From Dysgonomonas sp. 25 (GTDB lineage: Bacteria > Bacteroidota > Bacteroidia > Bacteroidales > Dysgonomonadaceae), in contig NZ_QVMN01000012.1 in the NCBI RefSeq assembly GCF_010501075.1, positions 1-64,000 on the forward strand: a stretch of 64,000 nt of DNA, read 5' to 3'. Below the pieces are notes generated by a model that saw only the letters and a list, made by a program, of their open reading frames with translations, had not been told where the DNA came from and did no database searches. A program made the translations under genes and the position numbers. Of the stretch, positions 19,411 through 29,828 are shown in pieces. Within the stretch, counting starts at the first letter, position 1, and the number at the start of each line of letters is the position of its first letter.

Positions 19411-20397
19411 CTAAAAGTTTTTATTTTCAAGCTCTAATAGCCGTATACTAAGATCCTCGGTAAACTTGCGACTACCTCTCACATTCAAATGCAATACATT
19501 GTAAAAATATTGTGTATCATACGATATCGAATCTTTAGTATAATCCCAAAAAGGGATATTATATTCTTTTGCAATATTATTATAATAATCAGTTATCTGT
19601 CTTATTGAAGTTACGACATATCCATCTTTGCAATATTCGGGAGTATAGACGAAAACTACTTTTATCTGCTCTTGTTCACAATCCTGGATAAAACGAATAA
19701 ATATGTCTTTATATAGCAAATGAGATTCAAGATCAGGGATTATTTTATCTCGTTCTATTTCTATCGTTGGATCGTATGTTGTAGTACCTTCGGCACCAGG
19801 TATTGTATACCAGGGAAAGTCCTGAGCCAAATAACCTTTATAACGCATCTTATGACCAGGTGGATTGAAGTAATAGCTTGCTCCCCATTTTATAGCGCCC
19901 AAATTTCCGACATACCTGAGAAAAGGAATATAATAATCGACACTACTGAAATCAAGATATGGCCCCATATCTTCCTGCATGCTTTCATTGAATAACATGA
20001 ATGGAATGAAATTAATAGAAGCCGTTCCCATTGAATTGTAAAGAGTAGGCTGATCAAGAGAACAAATTACAATTTTAGGTTTTGTATTATACTTCAAATA
20101 TTCTTTGAATAATAAATCTTGTAAATTAAAACGTAAAGCATTGAACCCGACAACATAGGCAGACATATTCGTTTTTTCTTCGATTATGGCAGGATCGAAA
20201 TGGACAAAAGACCTCGAAGAGCCTATTATAAGAATATCCGTATTTATATTGCCTGTATACAAATCGTTAGTAATTTCCATATCTCCACCTCCCACACCAG
20301 AGTTACGCAAGCCATAAGATAAAAGTCTATCTGCAGGATAAGCTAACAATATGATTGGCAGTAAGAAAAGAAAGACTTTTTTGAGTAATTGTTTCAT
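19411..20397 (-). CDS. SGNH-like protein paired with the MBOAT acyltransferase (paralogue 2)
   Basis: 328 aa. Same architecture as its paralogue: N-terminal anchor (FLFLLPIILLAYPADRLL), Ser at residue 60 in LIIGSSRSFVHFDP and C-terminal YNVLHLNVRGSRKF. It lies 25 bp after leuS and 6 bp before the MBOAT gene. Having two such partners around one acyltransferase suggests a two-step transfer or two acceptors (inference). Confidence 0.8.
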   Translation of the reverse strand: MKQLLKKVFLFLLPIILLAYPADRLLSYGLRNSGVGGGDMEITNDLYTGNINTDILIIGSSRSFVHFDPAIIEEKTNMSAYVVGFNALRFNLQDLLFKEYLKYNTKPKIVICSLDQPTLYNSMGTASINFIPFMLFNESMQEDMGPYLDFSSVDYYIPFLRYVGNLGAIKWGASYYFNPPGHKMRYKGYLAQDFPWYTIPGAEGTTTYDPTIEIERDKIIPDLESHLLYKDIFIRFIQDCEQEQIKVVFVYTPEYCKDGYVVTSIRQITDYYNNIAKEYNIPFWDYTKDSISYDTQYFYNVLHLNVRGSRKFTEDLSIRLLELENKNF

Positions 20398-20422
20398 GTT
20401 TATCTATCCTTGCGGGGGGGCA

Positions 20423-23227
20423 CTACAATACGATGTTTATCATCTTTTTAGGAACAAAGATGAATTTCTTGTATTCTGTCTTTCCTTCCATCCATTTCTG
20501 CGACAACTCATGCGCCAATATAACCTTCTCTACCTCCTCTTTCGTTACGTCGGCAGGGAATTCTATATCGAAACGGACTTTCCCGTTGAAAGCAACGCCA
20601 TATTTGAAGGCATCTTCTACCAAGTAGGCTTCATTATGTTTTACCCATTCAGCTTCGCATACCGAATTGGTATTGCCTAATGCATGCCATAATTCTTCCG
20701 CTATAAACGGAGCAAAAGGAGCCAAAGTAACAACCAAATCCTGCAATATCGCTTTTTTGCTGCATTTCAAGGCTGTCAATTCATTCACGCAAATCATCGA
20801 AGCCGATACAGAGGTATTGAATGAGAAATTCTCAATGTCTGACGAGACTTTCTTGATTAGTTTATGCAGTGCCTTCAATTCTTCTTTGGTCGGCTCGGCA
20901 TCCACAACGATAAACTCGTCTCCCTTGTAGAACAAGCTCCACAATTTACGCAGGAAACGGTGTACACCGTCTATTCCGTTTGTGTCCCAAGGCTTGGATT
21001 GTTCCAATGGCCCTAAGAACATTTCGTATAAGCGCAAGGTATCTGCGCCATATTTTTCGACAATATCGTCGGGATTGACAACATTGTGATAAGATTTAGA
21101 CATCTTTTCTACTGCCCATCCACAGATGTATTTACCATCTTCCAAGATAAATTCGGCTGTGGCAAATTCAGGCCGCCACGCTTTGAAAGCTTCAACGTCT
21201 AAAACATCATTGCTTACAATGTTGACATCCACATGAAGCGGTTGCACATCGTATTGGTCTTTCAGATTGTACGAAACGAATTTATTTGTACCGTTGATGC
21301 GATATACAAAATTGCTTCGTCCCTGTATCATTCCCTGATTAATCAGCTTTTTGAAAGGCTCGTCTTCGCATGACACGTTGATGTCAAACAAGAATTTATT
21401 CCAAAAGCGACTGTAAATCAAGTGACCCGTAGCATGCTCCGTACCTCCGATATACAAATCGACATTGCGCCAGTATTCGTCTTTCGCTTTCGATACCAAC
21501 TCTTTGTTGTTATGCGGATCCATATAACGCAAATAGTATGCTGATGAACCTGCAAATCCCGGCATGGTATTCAATTCCAGCGGGAAGATGGTTTTATGAT
21601 CGATTTTATCGTTTTCAACGACTTTATTATTGACTGTGTCCCATGCCCAAACGGTAGCGCGTCCCAATGGCGGTTCGCCCGTCTCGGTCGGCAGGAATTT
21701 GTCTACGTCCGGCAATGGCAATGGCAATGCTTCCAACGGCAGCATATACGGCATGCCATCTTTATAGTAAACAGGGAACGGTTCGCCCCAATAACGCTGA
21801 CGCGAGAAAATGGCATCGCGCAGACGGTAGTTTGTCTTTACGCGGCCTAATTCGTTTTCCTGGATATATTCTTTCGTTTTCTCTATCGCTTCTTTCACTG
21901 TCAAGCCATTCAGGAAGCCAGAGTTTATCATAATTCCTTCTTTGGCATCGAAGCTTTCTTCCGAAACATCGGCACCCTCAATCAACGGGATAATCGGCAA
22001 ATCGAAATGTTTGGCAAAGGCATAGTCGCGGCTATCGTGTGCCGGAACGGCCATAATAGCTCCCGTACCATATCCCGCCAATACATAATCGGCTACCCAG
22101 ATAGGAATTTCTTTTCCGTTCAACGGGTTAATGGCATACGAGCCTGTAAATACACCCGATACTTTTTTGTCCATCTGACGGTCGCGTTCGGTACGGCGTT
22201 TCGTGGCTACCAGATACTCTTCCACCGCCATGCGTTGTTCGGGTGTAGTCACCTTAGATACATACTCACTTTCGGGAGCAAGCACCATGAAAGTCACCCC
22301 AAAAATTGTGTCAGCGCGGGTAGTAAAGATCACAAAAGAGACATCTGAATCTTTCACGGCAAACTGCATTTCCGCCCCTTCGCTTTTTCCTATCCAGTTG
22401 CGTTGAGTTTCCTTCAACGAATCTGTCCAGTCGATTTTATCCAAGCTTTCGAGCAAACGCTGTGCATAAGCCGAAACGCGTAAACTCCATTGGCGCATAA
22501 CGCGTTGTTCCACCGGATGTCCTCCACGCTCGGACAAGCCGTTAATCACCTCATCATTTGCCAACACCGTGCCCAAAGCGGCACACCAGTTAACGGTGGT
22601 GTCGGCTAAGTAAGCAATGCGGTAATTCAGTAATATTTCTTGTTGTTCTTTTTCTGTTTTGCTATTCCATTCTTCGGCAGTAAATTCCAATTCTTCGCTG
22701 CAAGCAACATTCAGGTCTTTCGAACCGTTCGTACCGAACCACTCGATCAATTCTTCGATTGGGCGGGCCTGTTGCTCGTCGTTGCAGAAATAGGAGTTGA
22801 ACATCTGTATAAATGCCCATTGCGTCCAATGGTAATATTCGGGTTCGCTGGTGCGGATTTCGCGGCTCCAGTCGAAAGAGAAGCCGATTTTATCCAGCTG
22901 CTCGCGATAACGGTTGATATTTTGTTCGGTCGTGATGGCCGGATGCTGCCCTGTCTGAATGGCATATTGCTCCGCCGGAAGACCGTAAGCATCGTATCCC
23001 ATCGGATGCAATACATTGTATCCGCACGAGCGTTTGTAACGGGTATAGATATCGGATGCTATATATCCGAGCGGATGGCCCACGTGCAGCCCTGCCCCTG
23101 ACGGGTAAGGGAACATATCGAGGACATAGTATTTAGGTTTGGTGTTGTCTTCTACTACTTTGTACGTTTTGTTGTCGACCCAATATTGAAACCAGCGTTT
23201 CTCTATTTCTTTAAAATTATATTCCAT
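20423..23227 (-). CDS. leuS: Leucyl-tRNA synthetase
   Basis: 934 aa class I synthetase. HVGHPLGY is the HIGH motif, an editing (CP1) domain follows, then [12 protein letters not shown] carries KMSKS, and the helical anticodon domain and C-terminal domain complete it. Length fits the bacterial family. It heads a transcript that continues into the SGNH/MBOAT genes with a 25-bp gap. A -7 box lies 40 bp upstream. Confidence 0.97.
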   Translation of the reverse strand: MEYNFKEIEKRWFQYWVDNKTYKVVEDNTKPKYYVLDMFPYPSGAGLHVGHPLGYIASDIYTRYKRSCGYNVLHPMGYDAYGLPAEQYAIQTGQHPAITTEQNINRYREQLDKIGFSFDWSREIRTSEPEYYHWTQWAFIQMFNSYFCNDEQQARPIEELIEWFGTNGSKDLNVACSEELEFTAEEWNSKTEKEQQEILLNYRIAYLADTTVNWCAALGTVLANDEVINGLSERGGHPVEQRVMRQWSLRVSAYAQRLLESLDKIDWTDSLKETQRNWIGKSEGAEMQFAVKDSDVSFVIFTTRADTIFGVTFMVLAPESEYVSKVTTPEQRMAVEEYLVATKRRTERDRQMDKKVSGVFTGSYAINPLNGKEIPIWVADYVLAGYGTGAIMAVPAHDSRDYAFAKHFDLPIIPLIEGADVSEESFDAKEGIMINSGFLNGLTVKEAIEKTKEYIQENELGRVKTNYRLRDAIFSRQRYWGEPFPVYYKDGMPYMLPLEALPLPLPDVDKFLPTETGEPPLGRATVWAWDTVNNKVVENDKIDHKTIFPLELNTMPGFAGSSAYYLRYMDPHNNKELVSKAKDEYWRNVDLYIGGTEHATGHLIYSRFWNKFLFDINVSCEDEPFKKLINQGMIQGRSNFVYRINGTNKFVSYNLKDQYDVQPLHVDVNIVSNDVLDVEAFKAWRPEFATAEFILEDGKYICGWAVEKMSKSYHNVVNPDDIVEKYGADTLRLYEMFLGPLEQSKPWDTNGIDGVHRFLRKLWSLFYKGDEFIVVDAEPTKEELKALHKLIKKVSSDIENFSFNTSVSASMICVNELTALKCSKKAILQDLVVTLAPFAPFIAEELWHALGNTNSVCEAEWVKHNEAYLVEDAFKYGVAFNGKVRFDIEFPADVTKEEVEKVILAHELSQKWMEGKTEYKKFIFVPKKMINIVL

Positions 23228-23266
23228 AAAATTGAAACTGAAAGTATGTTACAATTAATCAAGCCA

Positions 23267-23274
23267 CAAAGATA
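23267..23274 (-). promoter_or_regulatory. leuS promoter, -7 box
   Basis: TATCTTTG on the minus strand, 40 bp upstream of the leuS ATG. The -33 region is not clear. Confidence 0.5.
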
Positions 23275-23310
23275 GCTATTTGTTTGGAAGTAGGACGGAT
23301 ACAAAAAGGA

Positions 23311-23335
23311 AAAGTCAACCATCGCGGCTGACTTT
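23311..23335 (-). terminator. Terminator of the lipoprotein gene at 23370-24200
   Basis: A 10-bp stem with one mismatch (AAAGTCAGCC / GGTTGACTTT on the minus strand) and a 5-nt loop is followed by TTTTCCTTTTT on that strand. Confidence 0.6.
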
Positions 23336-23369
23336 ATAGTATGATTACAAAATTTTATGCTCTTTAAAC

Positions 23370-24200
23370 CTATTCTCTCGAATCGGCCCATACATCTATC
23401 GCGGCAGTGCCCACAATAAGAGATGTAATCAGGACAGCATTCAATGCCCTTCTGTCCGCTGCCTTCTCTACATAGAAAAGGTCTCCCCTATCCTTTAAGC
23501 TTTGCGGAACAGTTTTAGGTGATATTTCGTCCGATTTGAGGATATTAGACAAATAAAACTCATTCTGATAAGCTTTTACAGGTTGACCTTCGAAGTTGAG
23601 AGACAAGTAGCTTTTGAAAGTCAATGGAGTATTCTCTTCGGTGTAATCTACTCTCCCCACAGAGATAAGATGCCCGTCTGACGTACCCAGCTTAGCCTTG
23701 CGGTAAGTTTTGTCATGGATATCTTTGAAATTCACATTCAGGAATAAAGGTGTTTCCGTAATTTTTGCATTGGGCGGGATAAAAGATACTGTTTGGGGGA
23801 TTTCAACGTTTCCTCTGATACTCCCCTGATATTCCCCATAGTTCTCGCCCCAATGCCTGTTATATTGATAAGAATTTGAATAAGAGGAACCTTGAACACC
23901 TCCGTCTATCTTCATCGTCTTACCACTATAACTGATAGCCGTATCGTCGATGATAAGCGCCGAACGTTGCCAATCCACATACAGAGGAAGAGAAGATTTA
24001 TTGAAAATGGTAATCTGAATAGGCGCATTTTCGCCATTGAAAGAGTAAGTGATGCGCAAGCTATCATTCTCTATCAGGAAGTCACCTTTTTCCGATTGTC
24101 CTACCTCCGGATTTACTGTTCGTAGCGTCGATAGGTAATAAGTGGAAGAACAAGAGGAAAACAATGAAACGGAAAGCAAAAGGAACAGTAACTTTTTCAT
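23370..24200 (-). CDS. Lipoprotein of unknown function
   Basis: 276 aa. The signal peptide ends in a lipobox (LFSSCSS, Cys near residue 17). The body is beta-rich, and a hydrophobic helix lies near the C-terminus ([20 protein letters not shown]). I recognise no family. It has its own -7 box at 24236-24243 and its own terminator, so it is probably a single-gene unit. Confidence 0.7.
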
Positions 24201-24235
24201 ATCTATCCGATTTAGTTTAACGAAGTATTATAAGT

Positions 24236-24243
24236 CAAATATA
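24236..24243 (-). promoter_or_regulatory. Promoter -7 box of the lipoprotein gene
   Basis: TATATTTG on the minus strand, 36 bp before the ATG at 24200. Confidence 0.5.
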
Positions 24244-24304
24244 CATTATATAGCCTTCGGAAACAAATTCTGAATAGCCTTTAACTAACACTTTTCCCCT
24301 ATAT

Positions 24305-25456
24305 TTAATAATCGGGGTATAACAGGTATTTCTTGCGTATTTCTTTGTAGGCTGATAAGTCTGCCTGCCAACTGTCAACAATCTCTTTTTCAGGCTTTCC
24401 GGCAATAATCTGCTTACGCAGCTTGTCCGAACCGGCAAGTAAATCCATAAACTTCGGACTGGAAAAGAAAGCCGCGCCTTTACCCGATTTTTTGTACATT
24501 CGAAGCAGGAATTGCAAATCCAAATCTCCATCTGTCTCCCATTCGCGCAAATCTTCGCCGTAGCATGTCAATCCTTTATGCATAGGCGATTTTGCTCCTT
24601 CGGTCGGTTTCGGCGTAAAGGTGAATTTTCCGTACTTGCTTCCGGGCGCACCTATCACCTCGAACGGAAAATCCGTTCCCCGCCCGACGCTTATCTTGGT
24701 CGCCTCAAAGAAGCACAACGAAGGATATAAAGCGATTGCATGGTCGTTCGGCAAATTAGGCGAAGGTTTCACCGGCAACGAATAGGGCTGTCCATGTCGC
24801 CACCCCAACATCGGGAGGACATAGATTTCGCATTGTAGATTATCTTTCAGCCAGCTTTCGCCCTCTATCATCTTGGCCAGTTCGGCAACAGTCAACCCAT
24901 GCAAAACGGGTATAGGATGTACCCCTACAAAGGATTTATATTTAGTATCCAGTACAGGCCCATTGATACAATCATTCGGATTGGGGCGGTCGAGTACAAG
25001 CATTTTCTTCCCGTTCTCGGCGCAAGCCTCCATTGCATAGTGCATCGTGCTGATGTAGGTATAGAAGCGTGTACCCACATCTTGTATATCGAAAATCAGG
25101 AAATCGATATCTTCCAGTTGCTCGGGGGTAGGCTTATAATTCTTGCCATACAAGGAGATTACGGGAAGGCTGGTTTGAGCATCTTTCCCGTCCTTGATGG
25201 TTTCACCGGCATCGGCATTTCCGCGGAATCCGTGTTCGGGAGCGAAAATTTTCACTACTTTTATATCGCTGCTCAACAATGTATCGAGCAGATGTGTTCC
25301 ATTAGTCAGCACCGATGTCTGGTTCACAATCAGCCCGACACGCTGGTCGCGGACAATTGCCCGTATCTGGTCTACACGGTCGGCACCGAGTTGCACTTGC
25401 TGGGCAGACACGACAAGAGGCAGGAGATATAGTAGAATAAGTATATAGCGTTTCAT
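24305..25456 (-). CDS. namZ: NamZ-type exo-beta-N-acetylmuramidase (DUF1343)
   Basis: 383 aa with a Sec signal (YLLPLVVSAQQ). DUF1343 features include RVGLIVNQTSV near the N-terminus, KIFAPEHGFRG, FLIFDIQDVGTRFYTYIS and LDRPNPNDCINGPVLD. The family founder releases MurNAc from peptidoglycan fragments for cell-wall recycling. It is periplasmic by the signal peptide. No murQ, murP or anmK lies in the window, so the rest of the salvage route must be elsewhere. A TAAGTTTG box lies 18 bp upstream. Confidence 0.9.
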   Translation of the reverse strand: MKRYILILLYLLPLVVSAQQVQLGADRVDQIRAIVRDQRVGLIVNQTSVLTNGTHLLDTLLSSDIKVVKIFAPEHGFRGNADAGETIKDGKDAQTSLPVISLYGKNYKPTPEQLEDIDFLIFDIQDVGTRFYTYISTMHYAMEACAENGKKMLVLDRPNPNDCINGPVLDTKYKSFVGVHPIPVLHGLTVAELAKMIEGESWLKDNLQCEIYVLPMLGWRHGQPYSLPVKPSPNLPNDHAIALYPSLCFFEATKISVGRGTDFPFEVIGAPGSKYGKFTFTPKPTEGAKSPMHKGLTCYGEDLREWETDGDLDLQFLLRMYKKSGKGAAFFSSPKFMDLLAGSDKLRKQIIAGKPEKEIVDSWQADLSAYKEIRKKYLLYPDY

Positions 25457-25473
25457 ACAACGTAAGATTTATA

Positions 25474-25481
25474 CAAACTTA
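25474..25481 (-). promoter_or_regulatory. namZ promoter, -7 box
   Basis: TAAGTTTG on the minus strand (TAnnTTTG), 18 bp upstream of the namZ ATG. It implies a short leader. Confidence 0.4.
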
Positions 25482-25498
25482 GTCAATTTTTGCGAATT

Positions 25499-26038
25499 AT
25501 GATAGATACCACAGCACTGATAAAGAAGTATTACGCCGAAGGTTCAGATATTTACAATATGCTTGTAAAGCACAGCGCAGATGTAACGAGAAAAGCCCTT
25601 TCCATCGTGAAAGAGCATCCCGAACTACATGCCGATGCTATATTTGTGGAGGAGGCTGCTATGTTGCACGACATAGGCATCTATCTGACGCATGCGCCTG
25701 CTATCCATTGCTTTGGCGAATATCCCTATCTCTGTCATGGCTATTTAGGGGCTGAAATATTACAAAAGGAAGGCTTACCGCGTCACGCCCTCGTCTGCGA
25801 AAGGCACACGGGAACAGGCATCAGCCTCGAAGAAATCATCCGCGAGAAGCTGCCGCTGCCTCACCGCGATATGCGCCCGCAAAGCATGGAAGAACAGCTA
25901 ATTTGTTTTGCCGATTGCTTCTTTTCCAAGACACGCCTCGGCGAAGAAAAGACACCCGAACAGGCACGAAAGAAACTGCTTCCTTTCGGCGAAGAGTCTG
26001 TAAGGCAATTCGATAAGTGGTGCGAAATGTTTTTGTAA
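25499..26038 (+). CDS. HD-domain phosphohydrolase
   Basis: 179 aa from the ATG at 25499; a TTG at 25490 would add three residues. The metal-binding HD pattern is H25 (KHSADV), H57-D58 (MLHDIGIY), then CHGYLGAEIL and ERHTG further on. Such single-domain HD proteins hydrolyse nucleotides or related phosphoesters; the substrate here is unknown. It is cytosolic, with no signal. It is divergent from namZ (42-bp gap) and convergent with the TonB_C gene (13-bp gap). Confidence 0.88.
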   Translation: MIDTTALIKKYYAEGSDIYNMLVKHSADVTRKALSIVKEHPELHADAIFVEEAAMLHDIGIYLTHAPAIHCFGEYPYLCHGYLGAEILQKEGLPRHALVCERHTGTGISLEEIIREKLPLPHRDMRPQSMEEQLICFADCFFSKTRLGEEKTPEQARKKLLPFGEESVRQFDKWCEMFL

Positions 26039-26051
26039 TATCCCTCAGTTC

Positions 26052-26987
26052 TTACTTTTTGAGCGGAGGATAACCGATAATCGTTATCGGTTCATATATC
26101 TTTATTATCTTTTCTAATTGTGGATAAATGCGCATATACTCATTTACCTCCTCCGTCATAGTCTCGGGATAGATAGTCAGATTATCAAACTTCCAGTCGG
26201 CAACTTCCACTTCCGACGAGATTTTCGGCTTTTTCCCCAACAATTTATTCTCATAATCGAAGAAAACCGTCAATTCCCATACAAAATCCATTGATTGCGC
26301 ACGTGCTTTCCCCGGTACCCAATAAGGCATAGAAAGAAGCATATTTCGTACCGAATCTTCCATATCCTTATTTGGAGAGGGTCTGATTGCAATATTAACA
26401 GGTTTGCCTGTCTTATCGAGCTCGAAACAGGCAGTCACATAACCTTTCCGTCTTTGCTTCAATTGCTCTTTCGGATACACCGTATTGGCTGCAACATATT
26501 GTTTCAACGCATCTTCTCCGCCCGGAAAGGTGAAAATATTAGCCGGTTGCGGAAGATATTCGTCCTTAGATTCTGCATTTTCCTTAGCTTGTGCCATTCT
26601 GAAATCAAAGGTCGCCGCACAAAACAAACGATGTGGTCTTCCGTTCGCTCTTGCAGGAGCATAGCGTGGCAAACTTTTTATTGCTTTCAGAACAGTCTGG
26701 TCAATTGCCGAATCGACTCCCTGAACAATCCTCACCCCTGTTACTTCACCTGCATAATTGACCACCCAATTAGCAGACACACATCCTTCAATCCCTTCTG
26801 CTAAAGATGTATCAGGGTATTTCAGATTTCCATTGAAAAATCTTTTGTAGTATTCGTCTCCACCCGAAAATGCCGGACAGGTATAAACGGTTTTGAAAGG
26901 TACTTCTACCACCTGATTGTAAGACGATTTACAACCAATCAGAAACAAAACTATAAAGAAGAATAAGACAGTAACTTTCTTTCGCAT
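26052..26987 (-). CDS. Lipoprotein with two TonB C-terminal-like domains
   Basis: 311 aa from the ATG at 26987, which places the lipobox LFLIGC at Cys19; the longer frame to 27020 would bury the signal. Two repeats match the TonB_C fold: about residues 45-140 (FSGGDEYYKRFF, YPDTSLAEGIEGCVSANWVV, RIVQGVDSAID) and 165-260 (FPGGEDALKQYV, YPKEQLKQRRKGYV). There is no inner-membrane helix, so it is not a classical energy transducer. It ends the ssb-led operon, 10 bp after the barrel gene. Confidence 0.82.
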   Translation of the reverse strand: MRKKVTVLFFFIVLFLIGCKSSYNQVVEVPFKTVYTCPAFSGGDEYYKRFFNGNLKYPDTSLAEGIEGCVSANWVVNYAGEVTGVRIVQGVDSAIDQTVLKAIKSLPRYAPARANGRPHRLFCAATFDFRMAQAKENAESKDEYLPQPANIFTFPGGEDALKQYVAANTVYPKEQLKQRRKGYVTACFELDKTGKPVNIAIRPSPNKDMEDSVRNMLLSMPYWVPGKARAQSMDFVWELTVFFDYENKLLGKKPKISSEVEVADWKFDNLTIYPETMTEEVNEYMRIYPQLEKIIKIYEPITIIGYPPLKK

Positions 26988-26997
26988 TTTTAAGCAT

Positions 26998-27690
26998 TTA
27001 TAGTGCAAACCCCGATACACGGAAAAATATCGAAAGGGATTGCCTGTCGGGGCGGAGCGTCAATTCATCTTTCAACCGGACGCCGTCTATCTTGGCACGA
27101 TAATACGGCTGGTACGGGTTGTAGTTGGTTAATCCTGCCCCAAGCGTAAACCGTAGAACTCCTGTTTGTTGCTTTTTCTCGTAAAAGAGCCCTACCTGCA
27201 AATGATAGGAAGGATTGAACTGGGTAAATACCATCTTCGTCTTGTCTCTCTCCCGGTAATCCCCGTGCAAAGAATAATATCTTTTTTCCATCACCACGGC
27301 ATTGAACGGAATAGGGTCGAACAAAAAAGCGGCATCCGCTTCTACCCCGAAGCCTTTGACTGTGGGAGTAGAAAGTTTCACTCCGACACTTCCGGCAAGG
27401 TTGATAATATGGTCTTCGACATCGTAGGTTGCTTTCGATGTGGAAAAGTAGGTATCGAGGTAAGAATGGATAACCATTCCTCCGCCCGAAAGGGCTACAT
27501 AATCATTCAACCAATAGTTATATTTCCCACCCAGATAAAACGAGATTTCGGTCTCCAAGCCTTTGGAGTATAACAATCCCCCTTCACCCTCGAACCCATG
27601 TTTTTTGGTTTGAGCGGACAGGAATTGGGGGCAAGCAAGAAACAGTAGTACGAGCGCCAGTATTGCGCGTTTAGTTTGTTTGTATTTCAT
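26998..27690 (-). CDS. Predicted outer-membrane beta-barrel protein
   Basis: 230 aa. A Sec signal (LALVLLFLACPQFLSAQ) is followed by alternating amphipathic strands (YSKGLETEISFYLGGKYNYW, TLGAGLTNYNPY) that end near an aromatic C-terminus (FFRVSGFAL). No specific family is recognised. Its start overlaps the end of the glycosyltransferase gene by 20 bp, which suggests translational coupling. Confidence 0.75.
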   Translation of the reverse strand: MKYKQTKRAILALVLLFLACPQFLSAQTKKHGFEGEGGLLYSKGLETEISFYLGGKYNYWLNDYVALSGGGMVIHSYLDTYFSTSKATYDVEDHIINLAGSVGVKLSTPTVKGFGVEADAAFLFDPIPFNAVVMEKRYYSLHGDYRERDKTKMVFTQFNPSYHLQVGLFYEKKQQTGVLRFTLGAGLTNYNPYQPYYRAKIDGVRLKDELTLRPDRQSLSIFFRVSGFAL

Positions 27691-29212
27691 CTTCGGTCAC
27701 TATTTTTTCAGGACGTACTTTCATCTTGTAAAGTATCATATTCAGCGCCTTGGTACTATCCATAGCCATATAATTCACATTCAACGCTTTTCGGAATTCC
27801 GAAGCAGTGACACCACCTTCCTCGTGCGGTTTCTGAACAAGGATAAATTCCCCTTCGAAAACTTGTTTGTGATGAACCTTTTTGATGTTGAACGGCGCCA
27901 GATTGTCGTTCCAGCCTTCGGGAATCAATACATAGTAGTTGCTTTCGGGATAGAAAATACTTAGTCGCGAAAGAGCCGAACTCTCGAAATATTCGGACAA
28001 AAAGGTCTTGGAATAGGTAGGATTATCGTTGATAAACCGGTGCATATGGTTATATGCATGAACCTCCTGCTTGAGGTAACGATAGGTGGCATAATAGCGC
28101 AGGCTGCCATAGCCGGCAAGAAGCACCATTGTCAATATAGCCAGAATACGGAACCACCTCGTCTCCATCGAGCGGCGGATAATAATCGCCATGGACAGGA
28201 GGAAAAGCCCGAACGAACAAGTCATATAACGTGGTACGATTATCGGGCGGAAGGCATACGACAGAATAAATCCGCTGACAATGGGCAGCAAGAATATAAC
28301 CAGCAACAAAACCGATGCCGTCGCCAATTTATCTTTGCGGACATATCCTTTTATATATACATCGGCCAACAAAATAAATATGAACACCATAATCAATACC
28401 GAGCCATACATCAGCCACATCTTGGTTTCATCGTCGAACGGAAGCCAGTCTTTCTTGATAGAGAAGAAATAGTAGATGTGGTATAGCAAATCTTCCAGTG
28501 AAACGGGCTTTATCCAGAACTGATGTCCTACGTGACGCATCTGATACAATAGTCTCACTATCCAAGGGAGATAGAATACGCCATACACCAACGAGGATAT
28601 GATAAACTGCTTTTGCTGCCTCCTTTTCAGGAAAAAGAGAAGGAAGAAGAGGATAGTAAACATCCACATGACCGTCACCAATCCATAGTAATGCGTAAAC
28701 GAAGCGCAAAGCGCCATAGCTACGAATTTAACCCAGTCGATAACACGTCCTTTGTCATAAGCATCATAGGAATAGATAGCCGATGCCAGCGTGAAGAACA
28801 TTGTCCACGAATACATCCGTATCTCGGTTGCCAGATACTGCGACACAGGAAAGATAATAAGCAACACGATAAATATGGTCGCCACCTTATCCCCTAACCG
28901 CTTGCGGATAACCAATGCCGAAAACAGCATACTCGCCAGAATGCCGACAGTAGAAAACGCCCGTCCGGCAACAATAGAATCGCCGAATAGGTACGAATAG
29001 ATTTTCAGCATCCAATAGTAAAGCGGCGGATGGGCATCGTTGGTGGTAGCAATGTTGTAGATATCGCCCAACGAATGTTTTGCCATCTGCAGGGTATATG
29101 CATCGTCGAAGTTGAGCAGAATATCTATATAGTCGAGGTAGAGGAACAACATCGTCCCCACCACAATGAGAAAGGTATAGAGAAAAGTTTTTGTATACAG
29201 AATGCTTCTCAT
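27671..29212 (-). CDS. Membrane glycosyltransferase, ArnT/PMT-like (GT39/GT83 type)
   Basis: 513 aa with about ten membrane helices. The first periplasmic loop has the acidic pair in NFDDAYT and the segment NDAHPPLYYWMLKIY, both typical of polyprenyl-phosphate-sugar dependent transferases. The C-terminal soluble part is periplasmic. The donor is probably an undecaprenyl- or dolichyl-phosphate sugar (family knowledge), and the acceptor is unknown. It lies between gldD (27-bp gap) and the barrel gene in the ssb operon. Confidence 0.85.
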   Translation of the reverse strand: MRSILYTKTFLYTFLIVVGTMLFLYLDYIDILLNFDDAYTLQMAKHSLGDIYNIATTNDAHPPLYYWMLKIYSYLFGDSIVAGRAFSTVGILASMLFSALVIRKRLGDKVATIFIVLLIIFPVSQYLATEIRMYSWTMFFTLASAIYSYDAYDKGRVIDWVKFVAMALCASFTHYYGLVTVMWMFTILFFLLFFLKRRQQKQFIISSLVYGVFYLPWIVRLLYQMRHVGHQFWIKPVSLEDLLYHIYYFFSIKKDWLPFDDETKMWLMYGSVLIMVFIFILLADVYIKGYVRKDKLATASVLLLVIFLLPIVSGFILSYAFRPIIVPRYMTCSFGLFLLSMAIIIRRSMETRWFRILAILTMVLLAGYGSLRYYATYRYLKQEVHAYNHMHRFINDNPTYSKTFLSEYFESSALSRLSIFYPESNYYVLIPEGWNDNLAPFNIKKVHHKQVFEGEFILVQKPHEEGGVTASEFRKALNVNYMAMDSTKALNMILYKMKVRPEKIVTEDEIQTN

Positions 29213-29239
29213 AAGTATTTTTCAGGTTAAGTTCGAACC

Positions 29240-29824
29240 TTAGTCTCTCCACTCCAGCGATTCTATCATCGCAACGATATCTTCGCGGAGATAGGCGGTA
29301 ACAGGGGCAACAGAGTCCGGATTGACAAGTGTATCGTAGTATAACGACCCACGGAAGAAATTGGACACACTATCGGTCACAAAGAATTGTATCGGCACAG
29401 CCACTCCGCCTTCTATTTCGTATACAATGCCCGACGTGTTATGCTCCCTGTTTTCGTAGGCTGTCTGCCGGATACCATCTGCCCGCGAGGCATGGCTGAA
29501 TGCCAGTTTATAGCTGTCTTCCACGGCATCGTAGAACGTCTCCTTCGTGATAGGCAGATAAGAGCAATAAATAGTTGCTTTATACTGCGGATAGGTGATA
29601 TCGAACCATATACCGGGCTTCTCGTTGTTGTCTATCGATTTCACAACGGCAGCGTCCGATACCCGGAGCAATAGTTTCTTATTCTGATACTCGACCGACC
29701 CGTTTCCTGCCCGTTCGATGAATGGATAAGCAACCGATTTCGGCTCTTGCTTATGCTCTTTCTCTTTGCACGAACAGAGGAGGACAAAGAACAGTAAAGG
29801 CAATATGAAGCCTTTCGCCCTCAT
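29240..29824 (-). CDS. gldD: Gliding-motility-type lipoprotein GldD
   Basis: 194 aa from the ATG at 29824. The lipobox is LLCSC (Cys17 or Cys19). GldD features include WFDITYPQYKATIYCSYLPI, LAFSHASRADGIRQTAYEN, QFFVTDSVSNFFRGSLYY and the end VTAYLREDIVAMIESLEW. In Flavobacterium GldD is needed for gliding; in non-gliding Bacteroidales its role is not settled. It starts 4 bp after ssb. The gldE gene usually found between ssb and gldD is absent here. Confidence 0.9.
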   Translation of the reverse strand: MRAKGFILPLLFFVLLCSCKEKEHKQEPKSVAYPFIERAGNGSVEYQNKKLLLRVSDAAVVKSIDNNEKPGIWFDITYPQYKATIYCSYLPITKETFYDAVEDSYKLAFSHASRADGIRQTAYENREHNTSGIVYEIEGGVAVPIQFFVTDSVSNFFRGSLYYDTLVNPDSVAPVTAYLREDIVAMIESLEWRD

Positions 29825-29828
29825 CGGA

